The position numbers were made by a program, and so were the translations under genes. Positions 1-9,589 of a DNA stretch of 64,000 nt are shown piece by piece; position 1 is the first letter of the stretch, and each line of letters starts with the position of its first letter. Below the pieces are notes generated by a model. The model ran no database searches and had not been told where the DNA came from. It saw nothing but the letters and a program-made list of their open reading frames with translations. The stretch spans positions 1 to 64,000 of the forward strand of contig NZ_JAPHNL010000013.1 in NCBI RefSeq assembly GCF_026274175.1, read 5' to 3'. The DNA is from Streptomyces beihaiensis. Lineage in GTDB: Bacteria; Actinomycetota; Actinomycetes; Streptomycetales; Streptomycetaceae.

Positions 1-30
1 TTCACGTACGGCGGATACCAGACCGAGTGA
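1..30 (+). CDS. Possible 3' end of a gene entering from the left
   Basis: Frame 1 is open from the first base and ends at a TGA at 28-30, giving the peptide FTYGGYQTE. This could be the C-terminus of a gene lying outside the window, but nine codons cannot establish that. No function can be assigned. Confidence 0.2.
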   Translation, partial: FTYGGYQTE

Positions 31-132
31 TCAAGTTCGACGCAGCATTCGACGTCGGAGGTTAAAGATCAAGCTAGGCCCGTCCAGGCTCGTCCAGGCC
101 CGTCCTGGGCCGTTCAGGCCCATCCGGCCCGT
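31..132. other. Intergenic stretch with short degenerate repeats
   Basis: Between about 76 and 132 the 10-base unit CGTCCAGGCC recurs in degenerate form (CGTCCAGGCT, CGTCCAGGCC, CGTCCTGGGC, CGTTCAGGCC). It lies just 3' of the regulator on the minus strand. The paired CCAGG and CCTGG elements could fold, but no clean terminator is visible. Confidence 0.4.
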
Positions 133-966
133 TCAGCCCCGGTCCGGCGTCAGGTCCTGGAGCCCGACGACCCGCAGCAGCTCAAGGCGCTCGTACGTGG
201 GCGTGCCCGGCCGCGCCGAGTGCACCACGAGCTGCTGGCTCTGCCCGTCGCTGAGCAGCACCTCGCAGTCCAGGTCGAGGGTGCCGACGACCGGGTGCAG
301 GAAGCGTTTCGGTGACGGGCGGCGCACCACGACCTCGTGCGAGGCCCACAGCCGCTCGAACTCCGCCGAGCCCGCGCGCAGCTCGGCCACGAGCGCGGCG
401 GGGCCCGGGTCGTCGGGCCGGGCCGCGGTGACCGCGCGCAGGCTCGCCACGTGCGCCCGGCTGTGCGCCTCGTGGTTCTCGGCGGGGAACAGGGCCCTGG
501 CGGCGGGCTCCGTGAACCACCGGCGGATCAGGTTCACGCCGGTGAGGTCGCCGCTCAGCGCCACCGACATGCTGTTCTGCGCCAGCGCCTCGCCCCAGTC
601 GCTGAGCACCGAGGCCGGCAGGTCGTGCAGCCGGTCCAGGATCATCAGCAGCCCCGGCCGGACATGTCCCGACGACCCGCCGGGCCGCGGCGGCTCCTCG
701 CCGGCCAGGTGGAACAGATGGTCGCGCTCGACGTCCGTGAGCCGCAGCGCGCGGGCCAGCGCGGTGAGCATCTGGCGCGAGGGGTGCGAGCCGCGCCGCT
801 GCTCAAGACGTGTGTAGTAGTCGGTCGACATCCCGGCGAGCTGCGCCACCTCCTCGCGGCGAAGCCCCGGCGTGCGGCGGCGCGGGCCCGTGTTCAGGCC
901 CACGTCGGACGGGCTGAGCCGGGCGCGGGACAGGCGCAGGAAGTCGGCGAGTTCGTTTCGGTCCAC
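133..966 (-). CDS. MmyB-like XRE family transcriptional regulator (copy 1)
   Basis: Predicted 277-residue DNA-binding regulator. An N-terminal helix-turn-helix (about residues 5-75) carries the RRRTPGLRREEVAQLAGMS signature of actinobacterial MmyB-like proteins, and the remainder matches the family's C-terminal ligand-binding region. The open frame runs much further upstream, but a GTG at 966 preceded by GGGGGAGG is the convincing start. It is divergent from the epimerase gene at 1117, and a perfect inverted repeat at 999-1019 lies between them. It probably represses that neighbour and itself through this site. Two further members of the family lie at 21786 and 24425 with the same operator layout. 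Confidence 0.9.
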   Translation of the reverse strand: MDRNELADFLRLSRARLSPSDVGLNTGPRRRTPGLRREEVAQLAGMSTDYYTRLEQRRGSHPSRQMLTALARALRLTDVERDHLFHLAGEEPPRPGGSSGHVRPGLLMILDRLHDLPASVLSDWGEALAQNSMSVALSGDLTGVNLIRRWFTEPAARALFPAENHEAHSRAHVASLRAVTAARPDDPGPAALVAELRAGSAEFERLWASHEVVVRRPSPKRFLHPVVGTLDLDCEVLLSDGQSQQLVVHSARPGTPTYERLELLRVVGLQDLTPDRG

Positions 967-997
967 GCTTCCAGCCTCCCCCGGCCGCGGGTTCTTA

Positions 998-1020
998 TCC
1001 AGGGAGTGCTGGTCCCTGGA
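998..1020. promoter_or_regulatory. Operator-like inverted repeat of MmyB regulator 1
   Basis: TCCAGGGA (998-1005) and TCCCTGGA (1013-1020) are perfect reverse complements separated by 7 bases. The element sits between two divergent genes. The same arm and spacer geometry occurs at 21734-21754 and 24372-24392, which supports a binding site for this regulator family. Confidence 0.7.
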
Positions 1021-1116
1021 CAACCGCGTCTCTCCCGCCGCGCCGCGAGGCCGCGAAGGCTGGGAGTACGCCGTCGAACGCGGCGGAAACCGGAACGACA
1101 CCGAGGAGTGACCCCC

Positions 1117-1998
1117 ATGCTGACTTTGGTGACAGGCGCGACAGGCCAGGTCGGACGCCGTTTCGTGCCCCGCCTGCTCCAGCAGAAGGAGCCCGGCGAC
1201 GAGGTACGGGTCCTGGTGCGCGACGCCGAGCGCGGCGAGCCGTTCGCGCGGCTCGGGGCGCAGGTGGTCGTCGGTGATCTGCGGGACACCGAGATCCTCG
1301 GCAAGGCGACGGCCGGGGCCGACGCCGTGGTGAACGTCGCGGCCGCCTTCCGCGGCGTGCCGGACGAGGAGGCGGTCGCGGTCAACCGGGACGCGGCCGC
1401 CGAACTCGGGCGGGCCGCGGTGGCGTCGGGGGTCCGCCGTTTCGTGCAGGTCAGCACGGGCCTCGTCTACGGCACGGGGCGGGGCAGGCCGCTGGTGGAG
1501 GACGACGAGACGCGGCCGGGCGGCCACCTGTGGGGCGCGTACCCGCGGTCCAAGTGGGAGGCGGAGCGGGCGCTGGCCGGGCTCGACGGCCTCGGCGACC
1601 TGCGCATCGCACGCCTGCCGTTCGTGTACGGCGACGGCGACCCGCACCTGGCCGACGCGATGCGCTGGGCGCCGAACTGGCCGGCCACCCAGCGCCTGCA
1701 CATGGGCCATCACGCGGACGTGGCCCAGGGCCTGCGGCGCCTGCTGTACGCCCCCGGCGCCCCCGGCGTGTCCGGCGCTCCCGGCGTGTCCGGTGTGTAC
1801 AACATCGCCGACGACGCCCCGGTGACGACGGTGGACCTGTTCCAGCTCAACGGCGTCCCCGTACCGGACGCGCTGTACGACAGGACGGACCCGGACCCCT
1901 GGTACGGCGTGATGTCCACCGCCCGCATCCGCTCGGAGCTGGGCTTTCGTCCCCTGTTCCCGTCGGTCTGGACGGCACGGGACGCGGGCGCGCTCTGA
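1117..1998 (+). CDS. NAD(P)-dependent epimerase/dehydratase family protein
   Basis: Predicted 293-residue extended short-chain dehydrogenase. The nucleotide-binding loop TGATGQVG is at residues 6-13, a Rossmann acidic segment (GDLRDTE) follows, and the catalytic pair is probably in YPRSKWEAE (Tyr-x3-Lys). The substrate is unknown; these proteins act on nucleotide sugars or small carbonyl compounds in the cytoplasm. The ATG at 1117 follows GAGGAG. A Gly/Pro/Ala repeat (APGAPGVSGAPGVSG) encoded around 1748-1797 is an odd insertion near the C-terminal third. It is probably controlled by the divergent MmyB-like regulator. Confidence 0.85.
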   Translation: MLTLVTGATGQVGRRFVPRLLQQKEPGDEVRVLVRDAERGEPFARLGAQVVVGDLRDTEILGKATAGADAVVNVAAAFRGVPDEEAVAVNRDAAAELGRAAVASGVRRFVQVSTGLVYGTGRGRPLVEDDETRPGGHLWGAYPRSKWEAERALAGLDGLGDLRIARLPFVYGDGDPHLADAMRWAPNWPATQRLHMGHHADVAQGLRRLLYAPGAPGVSGAPGVSGVYNIADDAPVTTVDLFQLNGVPVPDALYDRTDPDPWYGVMSTARIRSELGFRPLFPSVWTARDAGAL

Positions 1999-2010
1999 GC
2001 GGTGGCCCTG

Positions 2011-2040
2011 CGGCCCGGCGGCCCGGCGGCCCGGCGGCCC
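2011..2040. repeat. CGGCCCGG tandem octamer
   Basis: Nearly four uninterrupted copies of an 8-base unit lie between the epimerase stop codon and the convergent inhibitor gene. It can form stacked GC hairpins and may help termination from either side. Confidence 0.6.
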
Positions 2041-2068
2041 TGCGGGGCGGGGGAGGGGGCGGGGAGGC

Positions 2069-2338
2069 TTACGCTCCCTCCCCCAGCACCCGTGAGACCA
2101 GTTGCCGCTGCTCGTCCGTGAGGTGCGGGTCCGCGCAGTAGACGGTGCGGTCGTCGTCCACCGTGATCGTGTACTGGAAGCCGTCCGGCACGCCCTTCGG
2201 TGGTGTGCCCCGGCCGTCGGCGAGGGCGCGGTCGGCCAGGGCGTGCCACTGGGGGGCGTCGGCGCGGCCCGACGTGTCGACCTCGGCGTGCCGGGAGAGC
2301 CCGGCGAATCCGCCGGTGCGGGTGACGTGGATACGCAT
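2069..2338 (-). CDS. Emfourin-like protease inhibitor
   Basis: Small 89-residue protein that starts MRIHVTRTGGFAGL, contains a central DDDRTVYCADPHLT segment, and ends at a short helix. This pattern fits emfourin, the inhibitor of protealysin-like M4 proteases. The assignment rests heavily on context: it lies 36 bases downstream of an M4 protease gene on the same strand, as in known protealysin/emfourin operons. The expected role is to bind and silence the protease in the producing cell. It has no signal peptide, so it should be cytoplasmic. Confidence 0.75.
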   Translation of the reverse strand: MRIHVTRTGGFAGLSRHAEVDTSGRADAPQWHALADRALADGRGTPPKGVPDGFQYTITVDDDRTVYCADPHLTDEQRQLVSRVLGEGA

Positions 2339-2374
2339 GGGCCCTGTCTACTCCTTCGCGTTCGCCGGGGCCCG

Positions 2375-3460
2375 CTACTTCGTGGCGACCCCGACCTGGG
2401 ACCACGCCTTGAGGACCCCGTCGAGCTCCGCGCCCTCGCCGTAGCGGGCGCGGGCCGCCCGCACGGTCGCCTTGGCGAAGTCGGTGAACTGGGCGTCCCT
2501 GGCGAGCTGCCCGCCGGTCAGCGTGTCGTACCAGATCTGCCCGGCCCGCTCCCAGGCGTTGCCGCCGAGCGCCTCGGCCACCAGGTAGAACGCGTGGTTG
2601 GGGATGCCCGAGTTGATGTGCACCCCGCCGTTGTCCCGGTCGGTGTGCACGTAGTGGTCCATGTCGGCGGGCTGCGGGTCCTTGCCGAGCTGGTCGTCGT
2701 CGTACGCCGTGCCCGGCGCCTTCATCGAGCGCAGCGCCACGCCCGAGACCCGGGAGGTGAACAGGCCCTCGCCGATCAGCCAGTCGGCCTGCCGGGCGCT
2801 CTGGCCCTTGGCGTACTGCTTGACGAGCGAGCCGAAGACATCGGAGAGCGACTCGTTGAGGGCGCCGGACTGGCCGTTGTAGTCGAGGTTCGCCGTGTAC
2901 TGGGTGACGCCGTGGGTCAGCTCGTGGCCGATGACGTCGAGAGCGATGGTGAAGTCGTTGAACAGCCGTCCGTCGCCGTCGCCGAACACCATCTGCTCGC
3001 CGTTCCAGAAGGCGTTGTTGTACTCCTGCGCGTAGTGCACCGAGGCGTTCATGGGCAGCCCGGCGCCGTCGATCGAATACCGCTGGTAGGCCCTCAGGTA
3101 CAGCTCGAAGGTGGCGCCCAGGCCCGTGTACGCCCGGTTGACCGGGATGTCGTCGACGGCGTCGCCGCCTTCGCCGCGCACCTTCGTGCCGGGCAGGCCG
3201 TTGCCGTGGTGCGCGTCGTAGATCGTGCGCTGCTGCGGCTTGTCGGTGCCCTCGGGGGAGGGGGCGGGGGCCGCGGTGCGGGTGCCGGGTCCGGCCGTCG
3301 TGGCGCGTGCCGTGCGCAGCCGGGCGTCGTGCTCCAGGGTGCGGCGGGCGCGCTCGGCCAGGACGGTGTCGTCGGCGCGGGCGACCCGGTCGAGGATGTG
3401 CGGCGGCACGATGGAACAGAAGACAGCGGGGGCGGCGGTGGGGAAGACGTTGGCGGTCAT
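2375..3460 (-). CDS. Protealysin-like M4 metallopeptidase
   Basis: Predicted 361-residue zinc protease of the thermolysin family. The zinc-binding motif HELTH is at residues 179-183, the third ligand lies in NESLSD (Glu203), and the active-site His is probably in GGVHINSGIPNHAF. The N-terminus lacks a signal peptide. It carries CSIVPPHILDR (15-25), the short propeptide signature of protealysins rather than the long thermolysin propeptide. The ATG at 3460 is preferred because the protealysin propeptide begins there; an in-frame GTG at 3496 is an alternative and neither has a strong ribosome site. It probably forms an operon with the inhibitor just downstream. Confidence 0.9.
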   Translation of the reverse strand: MTANVFPTAAPAVFCSIVPPHILDRVARADDTVLAERARRTLEHDARLRTARATTAGPGTRTAAPAPSPEGTDKPQQRTIYDAHHGNGLPGTKVRGEGGDAVDDIPVNRAYTGLGATFELYLRAYQRYSIDGAGLPMNASVHYAQEYNNAFWNGEQMVFGDGDGRLFNDFTIALDVIGHELTHGVTQYTANLDYNGQSGALNESLSDVFGSLVKQYAKGQSARQADWLIGEGLFTSRVSGVALRSMKAPGTAYDDDQLGKDPQPADMDHYVHTDRDNGGVHINSGIPNHAFYLVAEALGGNAWERAGQIWYDTLTGGQLARDAQFTDFAKATVRAARARYGEGAELDGVLKAWSQVGVATK

Positions 3461-3619
3461 GACAGGCAATGTGGCACTGAGTAGTCGGCTTGTCACTAGC
3501 GGCGACGTGTATTAGTGAAATGGAGCTATTTGTCACCCGTTACCCGTTACCTCGCCGTGATCCCGCATACTGATACGGGCCTGTGCATCCGACGGGACTC
3601 GGCTATGGTCGTCCACATC
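3461..3619. other. Divergent leader region between M4 protease and leuA leader
   Basis: About 160 bases, AT-richer than the surroundings, with a tandem CCCGTTA pair near 3537-3551. It should hold the promoters for both the protease and the leuA transcript. CATACT at 3566-3571 resembles a -10 box but no well-spaced -35 was found. Confidence 0.35.
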
Positions 3620-5484
<1,865 letters not shown>

Positions 5485-5503
5485 GGCGGTTGAGCAGCAC
5501 TTT

Positions 5504-5542
5504 CGTGGCCCCGTACGCCTTTTTCGGGCGTACGGGGCCACG
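5504..5542 (+). terminator. leuA terminator hairpin
   Basis: A 16-bp perfect stem (5504-5519 with 5527-5542, CGTGGCCCCGTACGCC) encloses a 7-base T-rich loop, 20 bases after the leuA stop codon. Confidence 0.85.
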
Positions 5543-5673
5543 TCGTGTACCGGCCAGGAACCGCCCCCTCCGTGACCTCTGCGTGACCGAGGTGCTGACG
5601 CCGCATCATCAATGTGGCTAACATCACGCCCACATGGCAACGATGCCGTGGGGGAGTTACGGAGGTGTGCGGC

Positions 5674-6390
5674 GTGCTGGCGATCTCGGGACGTATGCGG
5701 CGAACCGGAATTTCGCGGGTTCTCGGCGTGCACACCACATGGACCACCGTCGGTGACGGCGAGTTCTTCTGCCCCGGCTGCGGCGGCGACCGCAACTACG
5801 AGCGGCGCACGGGCCGCCGCCGCCTCACCGTTCTCGGCCTGCCCCTGCTGCCGCGCGGCGCGACCGGCCCGGTCGTCCAGTGCGCGGCCTGCGCCGGCCG
5901 CTTCGGGGCGGACGCCCTCGACCACCCGACCACACACCGGTTCTCCGCGATGCTGCGGGACGCCGTGCACACGGTGGTGCTCGCCGTGCTCGCGGCGGGC
6001 GGCACCGGAGGGGTCGGCGGACCACCCTCACGTACGTCCCTCGACTGCGCCGTCGCCACATTGCGGCAGGCCGGGTTCGAGGGCTGCTCGGACGTCCAAC
6101 TCGTCGCGCTCGTCGAGGCGTTGCTGACGGACGCGGGACGGGTCGCCGAACACGCGGGCCCCGCGGTCTCGCTCGCCATCGAACTCCACGAGGCGCTCGA
6201 CCCGCTCGCCGCGCACCTGGCCCCCGCCGGGCGGGAATCGATCCTGCTGCAAGGGGCCCGGGTCGCCCTGGCCGACGGCCCCTACGTGGCGGCCGAGCGC
6301 GAGGTCCTCGGCACGATCGGCGCGGCGCTGACCCTCGCCGCCGACGAGGTCGACCAGGTGCTGGTCGCGGCTTCCCGTACGCCACGGTGA
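5674..6390 (+). CDS. TerB-like protein with N-terminal zinc ribbon
   Basis: Predicted 238-residue cytoplasmic protein. The N-terminal part has two CxxC pairs (FFCPGCGG and VQCAACAG), which look like a zinc ribbon. The C-terminal ~150 residues are helical and acidic with the character of tellurite-resistance TerB domains (LIELHEALDPLAAHL-like helices and a final YVAAEREVLGTIGAAL segment). The frame is open back to 5614, but the GTG at 5674 has a good GGAGG 8 bases ahead. Its role is unknown; TerB domains are linked to metal binding and stress responses. Confidence 0.7.
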   Translation: MLAISGRMRRTGISRVLGVHTTWTTVGDGEFFCPGCGGDRNYERRTGRRRLTVLGLPLLPRGATGPVVQCAACAGRFGADALDHPTTHRFSAMLRDAVHTVVLAVLAAGGTGGVGGPPSRTSLDCAVATLRQAGFEGCSDVQLVALVEALLTDAGRVAEHAGPAVSLAIELHEALDPLAAHLAPAGRESILLQGARVALADGPYVAAEREVLGTIGAALTLAADEVDQVLVAASRTPR

Positions 6391-6470
6391 GCTTGACCGC
6401 GTCTTCTCGCGCCCACGCGCCGGAGCCGCACATCGGGGTGCCGCCCCCGGCAGCCACGCCCATGCCCCCA

Positions 6471-6644
6471 GGCGGCGGCGTCTACTGGGGGCACGGCGGC
6501 AGCATGACCGGCTACGAGACCCGTGGCGGTGCCACGGACGACGGCCGGGCCGTCAGCATCGCGGTGACGGTCCAGCCGGACCAGGCGACCATGGACGCCA
6601 TGTCGGTGCTCGTGGACAAGGCGCTGTGCCCTCGCCGGTCCTGA
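6471..6644 (+). pseudogene. C-terminal remnant of a beta-lactamase-fold serine hydrolase
   Basis: The frame contains YWGHGGSMTGYETR followed by VSIAVTVQPDQATMDAMSVL and a stop at 6642-6644. The GHGGSxxGY segment matches the third active-site motif (HxG replacing KTG) near the C-terminus of class C beta-lactamase/DD-peptidase relatives. The SxxK nucleophile and YxN motifs, and the several hundred residues expected upstream, are absent. Upstream in this frame is only antisense-quality sequence overlapping the TerB-like gene. This is a relic, not an intact gene. Confidence 0.65.
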
Positions 6645-6647
6645 CCG

Positions 6648-6917
6648 CTACCTGACCCCCGCGACGAAGGCATGCCAGGCGGCGGCGCCGATGACGACGA
6701 TGTCCCCGTCCGCCACCTTGGAGTCGCGGACGGGGACGACGCCGTCGTAGCCGTCGGCGACTTCGAGGCAGTTGCCGCCCTCGCCGTTGCTGTACGTGGA
6801 CTTGCGCCAGTTGGCGGCGCCGGTGAAGTCGTACGCGACCTCGACGCAGCTGCCACCTTCGCCGTTGCTGTAACTGCTCTTGCGCCAGCGGGCGTTGCTC
6901 AGGTCGTACTCGCGCAT
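6648..6917 (-). CDS. DUF397 protein with duplicated core
   Basis: 89-residue protein. The DUF397 core appears twice: WRKSSYSNGEGGSCVEVA (about 11-28) and WRKSTYSNGEGGNCLEVA (about 37-54), then VPVRDSKVADGDIVVIGAAAWHAFV. A usual DUF397 protein has one core, so this is an internal duplication. Its ATG at 6917 lies inside the upstream XRE gene (19-base overlap), the standard pairing in Streptomyces. DUF397 partners are small and acidic and thought to modulate their cognate regulator, as in the whiJ and bldB type systems. Confidence 0.85.
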   Translation of the reverse strand: MREYDLSNARWRKSSYSNGEGGSCVEVAYDFTGAANWRKSTYSNGEGGNCLEVADGYDGVVPVRDSKVADGDIVVIGAAAWHAFVAGVR

Positions 6918-7756
6918 TGTCTGTGGTCCTCCGCCGCCGATTCGATCAGGGCCAGGGACGCCTCCGGCGACAGCGCGGCGACCCTCAGCAGATCGTATGC
7001 GCGCTGGGCCCGCTTCACCACAGCCGGATCGTCCAGCAGCGTTCCCGAGAACGACGTCTCTGTATAGGCGACCGGCGGGGCGTCCTCGAACTCCATGAGC
7101 TGCAGCATCCCGCCCATGGAGGCGCAGGCTCCGGCCGCCTGCGGGATCACCGTCACCCACACCACCCGCTCCCGCATCAGCGCCGCCACGTGTTCCAACT
7201 GCTCGGCCATGGCGGCCGGGCCGCCCACCGGGCAGCGCAGCAGGTTCTCGTGCAGGACCGCCCAATACTCGGGCCTTGTAGCGTCGTCGAGGATGTGTGC
7301 CCGTTCCAGTCGGGCCGACACCTTCTCCTCGACGTACGCGTCCGTGACGAACGGGTTGGCCGCGATCGTGACGGCCCGCGCGTACGCGGCCGTCTGCAAC
7401 AGGCCGGGCAGCACCGACGGCGCGAACTCACAGATCTTCGTGGCCGTCCGCTCCAGCTCCACGACCGCCGCGAAGTAATCCGCGTACCGCTTGTCGTCGA
7501 TGAGCTTGCGCCATGTGCGCTCGAAAAAACCATCGGTTTGCAGGACGGTGTCGATCCTCTGGGCGACATCCAGCTGCGGTTTGCGAATTGCCTGTTCGAA
7601 TTGGCCGATGTAGCCGCCGGAGACGAATACCCGCGCCCCCAGCTCCACCTGTGTGAGACCGGCCTCCTCCCGCTGCCTCTTCAGCTCCGCGCCGAAGAAC
7701 TCCCACACCGCCTGCCGCGATCCGTTACCCGTGCCGCCGCCCGAAGCATTGGCCAT
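6899..7756 (-). CDS. XRE-family regulator with DUF5753-type sensor region
   Basis: Predicted 285-residue regulator. The helix-turn-helix (about residues 15-75) contains REEAGLTQVELGARVFVSGGYIGQFE. The C-terminal ~190 residues begin near YADYFAAVVELERTATKI, continue through FAPSVLPGLLQTAAYARAV, and match the sensor region seen in many Streptomyces paralogues. The ATG at 7756 follows GGGGG. It is co-transcribed with the overlapping DUF397 gene and divergent from two small genes, so it probably controls one or both transcription units. Confidence 0.9.
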   Translation of the reverse strand: MANASGGGTGNGSRQAVWEFFGAELKRQREEAGLTQVELGARVFVSGGYIGQFEQAIRKPQLDVAQRIDTVLQTDGFFERTWRKLIDDKRYADYFAAVVELERTATKICEFAPSVLPGLLQTAAYARAVTIAANPFVTDAYVEEKVSARLERAHILDDATRPEYWAVLHENLLRCPVGGPAAMAEQLEHVAALMRERVVWVTVIPQAAGACASMGGMLQLMEFEDAPPVAYTETSFSGTLLDDPAVVKRAQRAYDLLRVAALSPEASLALIESAAEDHRQCASTT

Positions 7757-7783
7757 GGCCAACCCCCAAGTTCTGCCCCGTAC

Positions 7784-7821
7784 TTGTAGTGCGCAGACCC
7801 CTCCCCACTGTAGTTCGCGCA
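7784..7821. promoter_or_regulatory. Direct-repeat operator candidate of the XRE/DUF397 locus
   Basis: TTGTAGTGCGCA (7784-7795) and TGTAGTTCGCGCA (7809-7821) are imperfect direct repeats about 25 bases apart in the divergent intergenic region. They are plausible recognition sites for the adjacent XRE protein. Inference only. Confidence 0.4.
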
Positions 7822-7871
7822 CGTCACCGTGGGGGTCGAAAGCGTGAAATCGAATCGGGAAGGGGAGCCAC

Positions 7872-8114
7872 GTGACGGGCCACGGGAAGCACGCCGAGCA
7901 GTGCGTACAGGAAGCGGAGGAAACGGTGGAGAAATTGCGGGCCGCGCTCGCGAGCGCGGGAATTAAGCTGCCCTCGCTCGGACTGGACCTGGGGTCAATC
8001 GCTCGTGAGGCCCCGTGTCCATTGGTGGAATTGGGGCGTTGTTCGGTTGACGTGGCGGCGCGGCTCGCCGCCGCACTTCTCGCGCCAGCGGACGACAGGA
8101 GCAGCACTCGATGA
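7872..8114 (+). CDS. Small LPSL-type protein of Streptomyces regulatory clusters
   Basis: 80-residue protein built as a helix (EQCVQEAEETVEKLRAALAS), the motif GIKLPSLGLD, then CPLVELGRCSVDVAARLAAAL. I recognise the pattern as a recurring small Streptomyces protein found beside XRE/DUF397 pairs, but no function is known to me. The GTG at 7872 has a strong AGGGGAG site. Its TGA overlaps the ATG of the next gene (ATGA at 8111-8114), so the two should be translationally coupled. A broken relative lies at 60973-61181. Confidence 0.75.
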   Translation: MTGHGKHAEQCVQEAEETVEKLRAALASAGIKLPSLGLDLGSIAREAPCPLVELGRCSVDVAARLAAALLAPADDRSSTR

Positions 8115-8326
8115 AACCGCCGATCGGTTCGTACGCAGTCGACACCAGTACGGGGCGGGTCGGTCGGGTGATGGGGCACGAGGGGCCGTACGTACAGCTG
8201 CGGCCGTACGGGGGCGGGCGTGAGTGGGAGTGCCCGCCGGAGACCCTGCGTGTGGCCACGACGACGGAGCGGCTGCGGGCGGCGACCGCGTACGAGAACA
8301 GAAGGAGCCGCGGGGAGGTGCCTTAG
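8111..8326 (+). CDS. Small protein coupled to the LPSL-type gene
   Basis: 71-residue protein that begins MKPPIGSYAVDTSTGRVGRV, has a G/Y-rich middle, and ends in a short basic helix (TTERLRAATAYENRR). The first half resembles a small beta-barrel fold. Four-base ATGA overlap with the preceding gene. Function unknown; context suggests a partner of the neighbouring regulatory genes. Its last bases overlap the end of the convergent peptidase gene by four. Confidence 0.7.
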   Translation: MKPPIGSYAVDTSTGRVGRVMGHEGPYVQLRPYGGGREWECPPETLRVATTTERLRAATAYENRRSRGEVP

Positions 8327-9525
8327 AGGGGTGTGCCGGGGCGGTGGCCGTCGCGGTCTCGGGCCCTGATCCGCCGCCCGCGGTAGAGGCGTCCCGGCAC
8401 GTCGGTGAAGCGCAGGTCCAGGCCGACGCCGTCGCGTTCGGCGTGGATGTGGAGGTGAGGTTCGGTCGTGTTGCCCGTGTTGCCGACCTCCCCGAGGAGC
8501 TGGCCCCGGCGGACCGTGTCGCCGGTGGCCACCGTGAGCGAGCCGGGGCGCAGGTGGGCGAGTTTGACGGTTTCCCGGCCGGTGTCGAGGAACACGTGGT
8601 TGCCGTAGGGCGGTTGGTAGCGGATCGTTCCCGGCCGCTGGTCCTGGACCGTGTCGGCGGCGGACGTGACCGTGCCGTCGCAGGGGGAGAGGACCGGGCG
8701 GCCGTACGCGGCGTAGGCGGCAAGGGCGCGGCCGGGCCGGGTGCGGGTGCCGTACCGGCCCAGCTGGACCAGGTCGAGCGCGCCGCGCTGTTCGGGTATC
8801 CGGGCGTGGTGGTTCAGCAGGCGGCCGCCGCCTTGGGCGATGTACCAGGCGCCCTCCAGGGGGAAGAGGAGCGGCTGTGAGACGGGGGTCTTCCAGCGGT
8901 GCAGGCGTACCGCGGCGACCAGCCACGTGGCTGCCGCCAACAGGGCCGCGCCTGCCGCAAGGCCCAGTACGTCGCCGAGGTCCGCGGGCAGGCGGGGCAG
9001 CCGCCCCGCCGAGGCGAGCACGGCGACGGCACCGGCCGCGACCGGGCCACGCAGCGCCAGGGGCTGCTGCGCCAGGACGCCGCTGCCCACCACGAGGACG
9101 CAGAACGCGGCGAACGTGGCCGTGTCGCCGAGCCAGGCCGTGCGGGCGGGCGCCGTCCAGGCGGTCAGGACGTTCCACGCGGTGACCAGGAGGAGTAGCG
9201 CGGCCAGGGCCACCGGCGCGGGCAGGCGCGGGCGCCGTGGTGGCGTGTAGCGGGCGGGTTCGATGCGCAGGGCCGTCAGCGTGCCGTCGTCCGCGGCGAG
9301 GGCCCAGGCGCGTACGCGGCCCTTGTCACCGGAGACGATCAGGCCGTCCTCGCCGTCCGTCACGGTCACTCGGCCGCCGGTCCGGGCGAGCGTGGCGCGG
9401 ACGATCCGCTCCAGGGCGTCCGTGCCGACGGCCTCGGTCACTCGCGGGGCGAGGCGCGGCCACTCGTGCGGGGCGGCGGTGAGGAAGCGACACAAGGCCC
9501 GGGCCTCCGAAGGCTGTTGCTGCAT
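8323..9525 (-). CDS. Membrane-anchored M23-type peptidase
   Basis: Predicted 400-residue protein. A soluble N-terminal part of about 110 residues is followed by four or so hydrophobic segments between about 112 and 220 (e.g. VALAALLLLVTAWNVL, TFAAFCVLVVGSGVLA). The C-terminal domain has the LytM/M23 core: GNHVFLDTG, a GDTVRRGQLLGEVGNTGNT turn, and the HLHIH zinc-ligand motif. The other ligand region reads QRGALDL rather than the usual HxGxD, so metal binding may be altered. The ATG at 9525 is the best available start but has no clear ribosome site. Expected to act on peptidoglycan or to be a non-enzymatic relative. Confidence 0.75.
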   Translation of the reverse strand: MQQQPSEARALCRFLTAAPHEWPRLAPRVTEAVGTDALERIVRATLARTGGRVTVTDGEDGLIVSGDKGRVRAWALAADDGTLTALRIEPARYTPPRRPRLPAPVALAALLLLVTAWNVLTAWTAPARTAWLGDTATFAAFCVLVVGSGVLAQQPLALRGPVAAGAVAVLASAGRLPRLPADLGDVLGLAAGAALLAAATWLVAAVRLHRWKTPVSQPLLFPLEGAWYIAQGGGRLLNHHARIPEQRGALDLVQLGRYGTRTRPGRALAAYAAYGRPVLSPCDGTVTSAADTVQDQRPGTIRYQPPYGNHVFLDTGRETVKLAHLRPGSLTVATGDTVRRGQLLGEVGNTGNTTEPHLHIHAERDGVGLDLRFTDVPGRLYRGRRIRARDRDGHRPGTPL

Positions 9526-9589
9526 CCCATGAACGTAGCGGGCGCGTCGTACGAGTCGGTTTCGGGCTGCCGCCGTCCGCCCGAAGCCG

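Noticed and set aside
133-1713. 526-codon frame around MmyB regulator 1
   Set aside because: The upstream part is antisense to the epimerase gene; the family domain starts exactly at the GTG with a ribosome site at 966.
3547-3571. -35/-10 promoter for leuA
   Set aside because: CATACT is a fair -10, but no hexamer near TTGACA lies 16-19 bases upstream, so I do not assign it.
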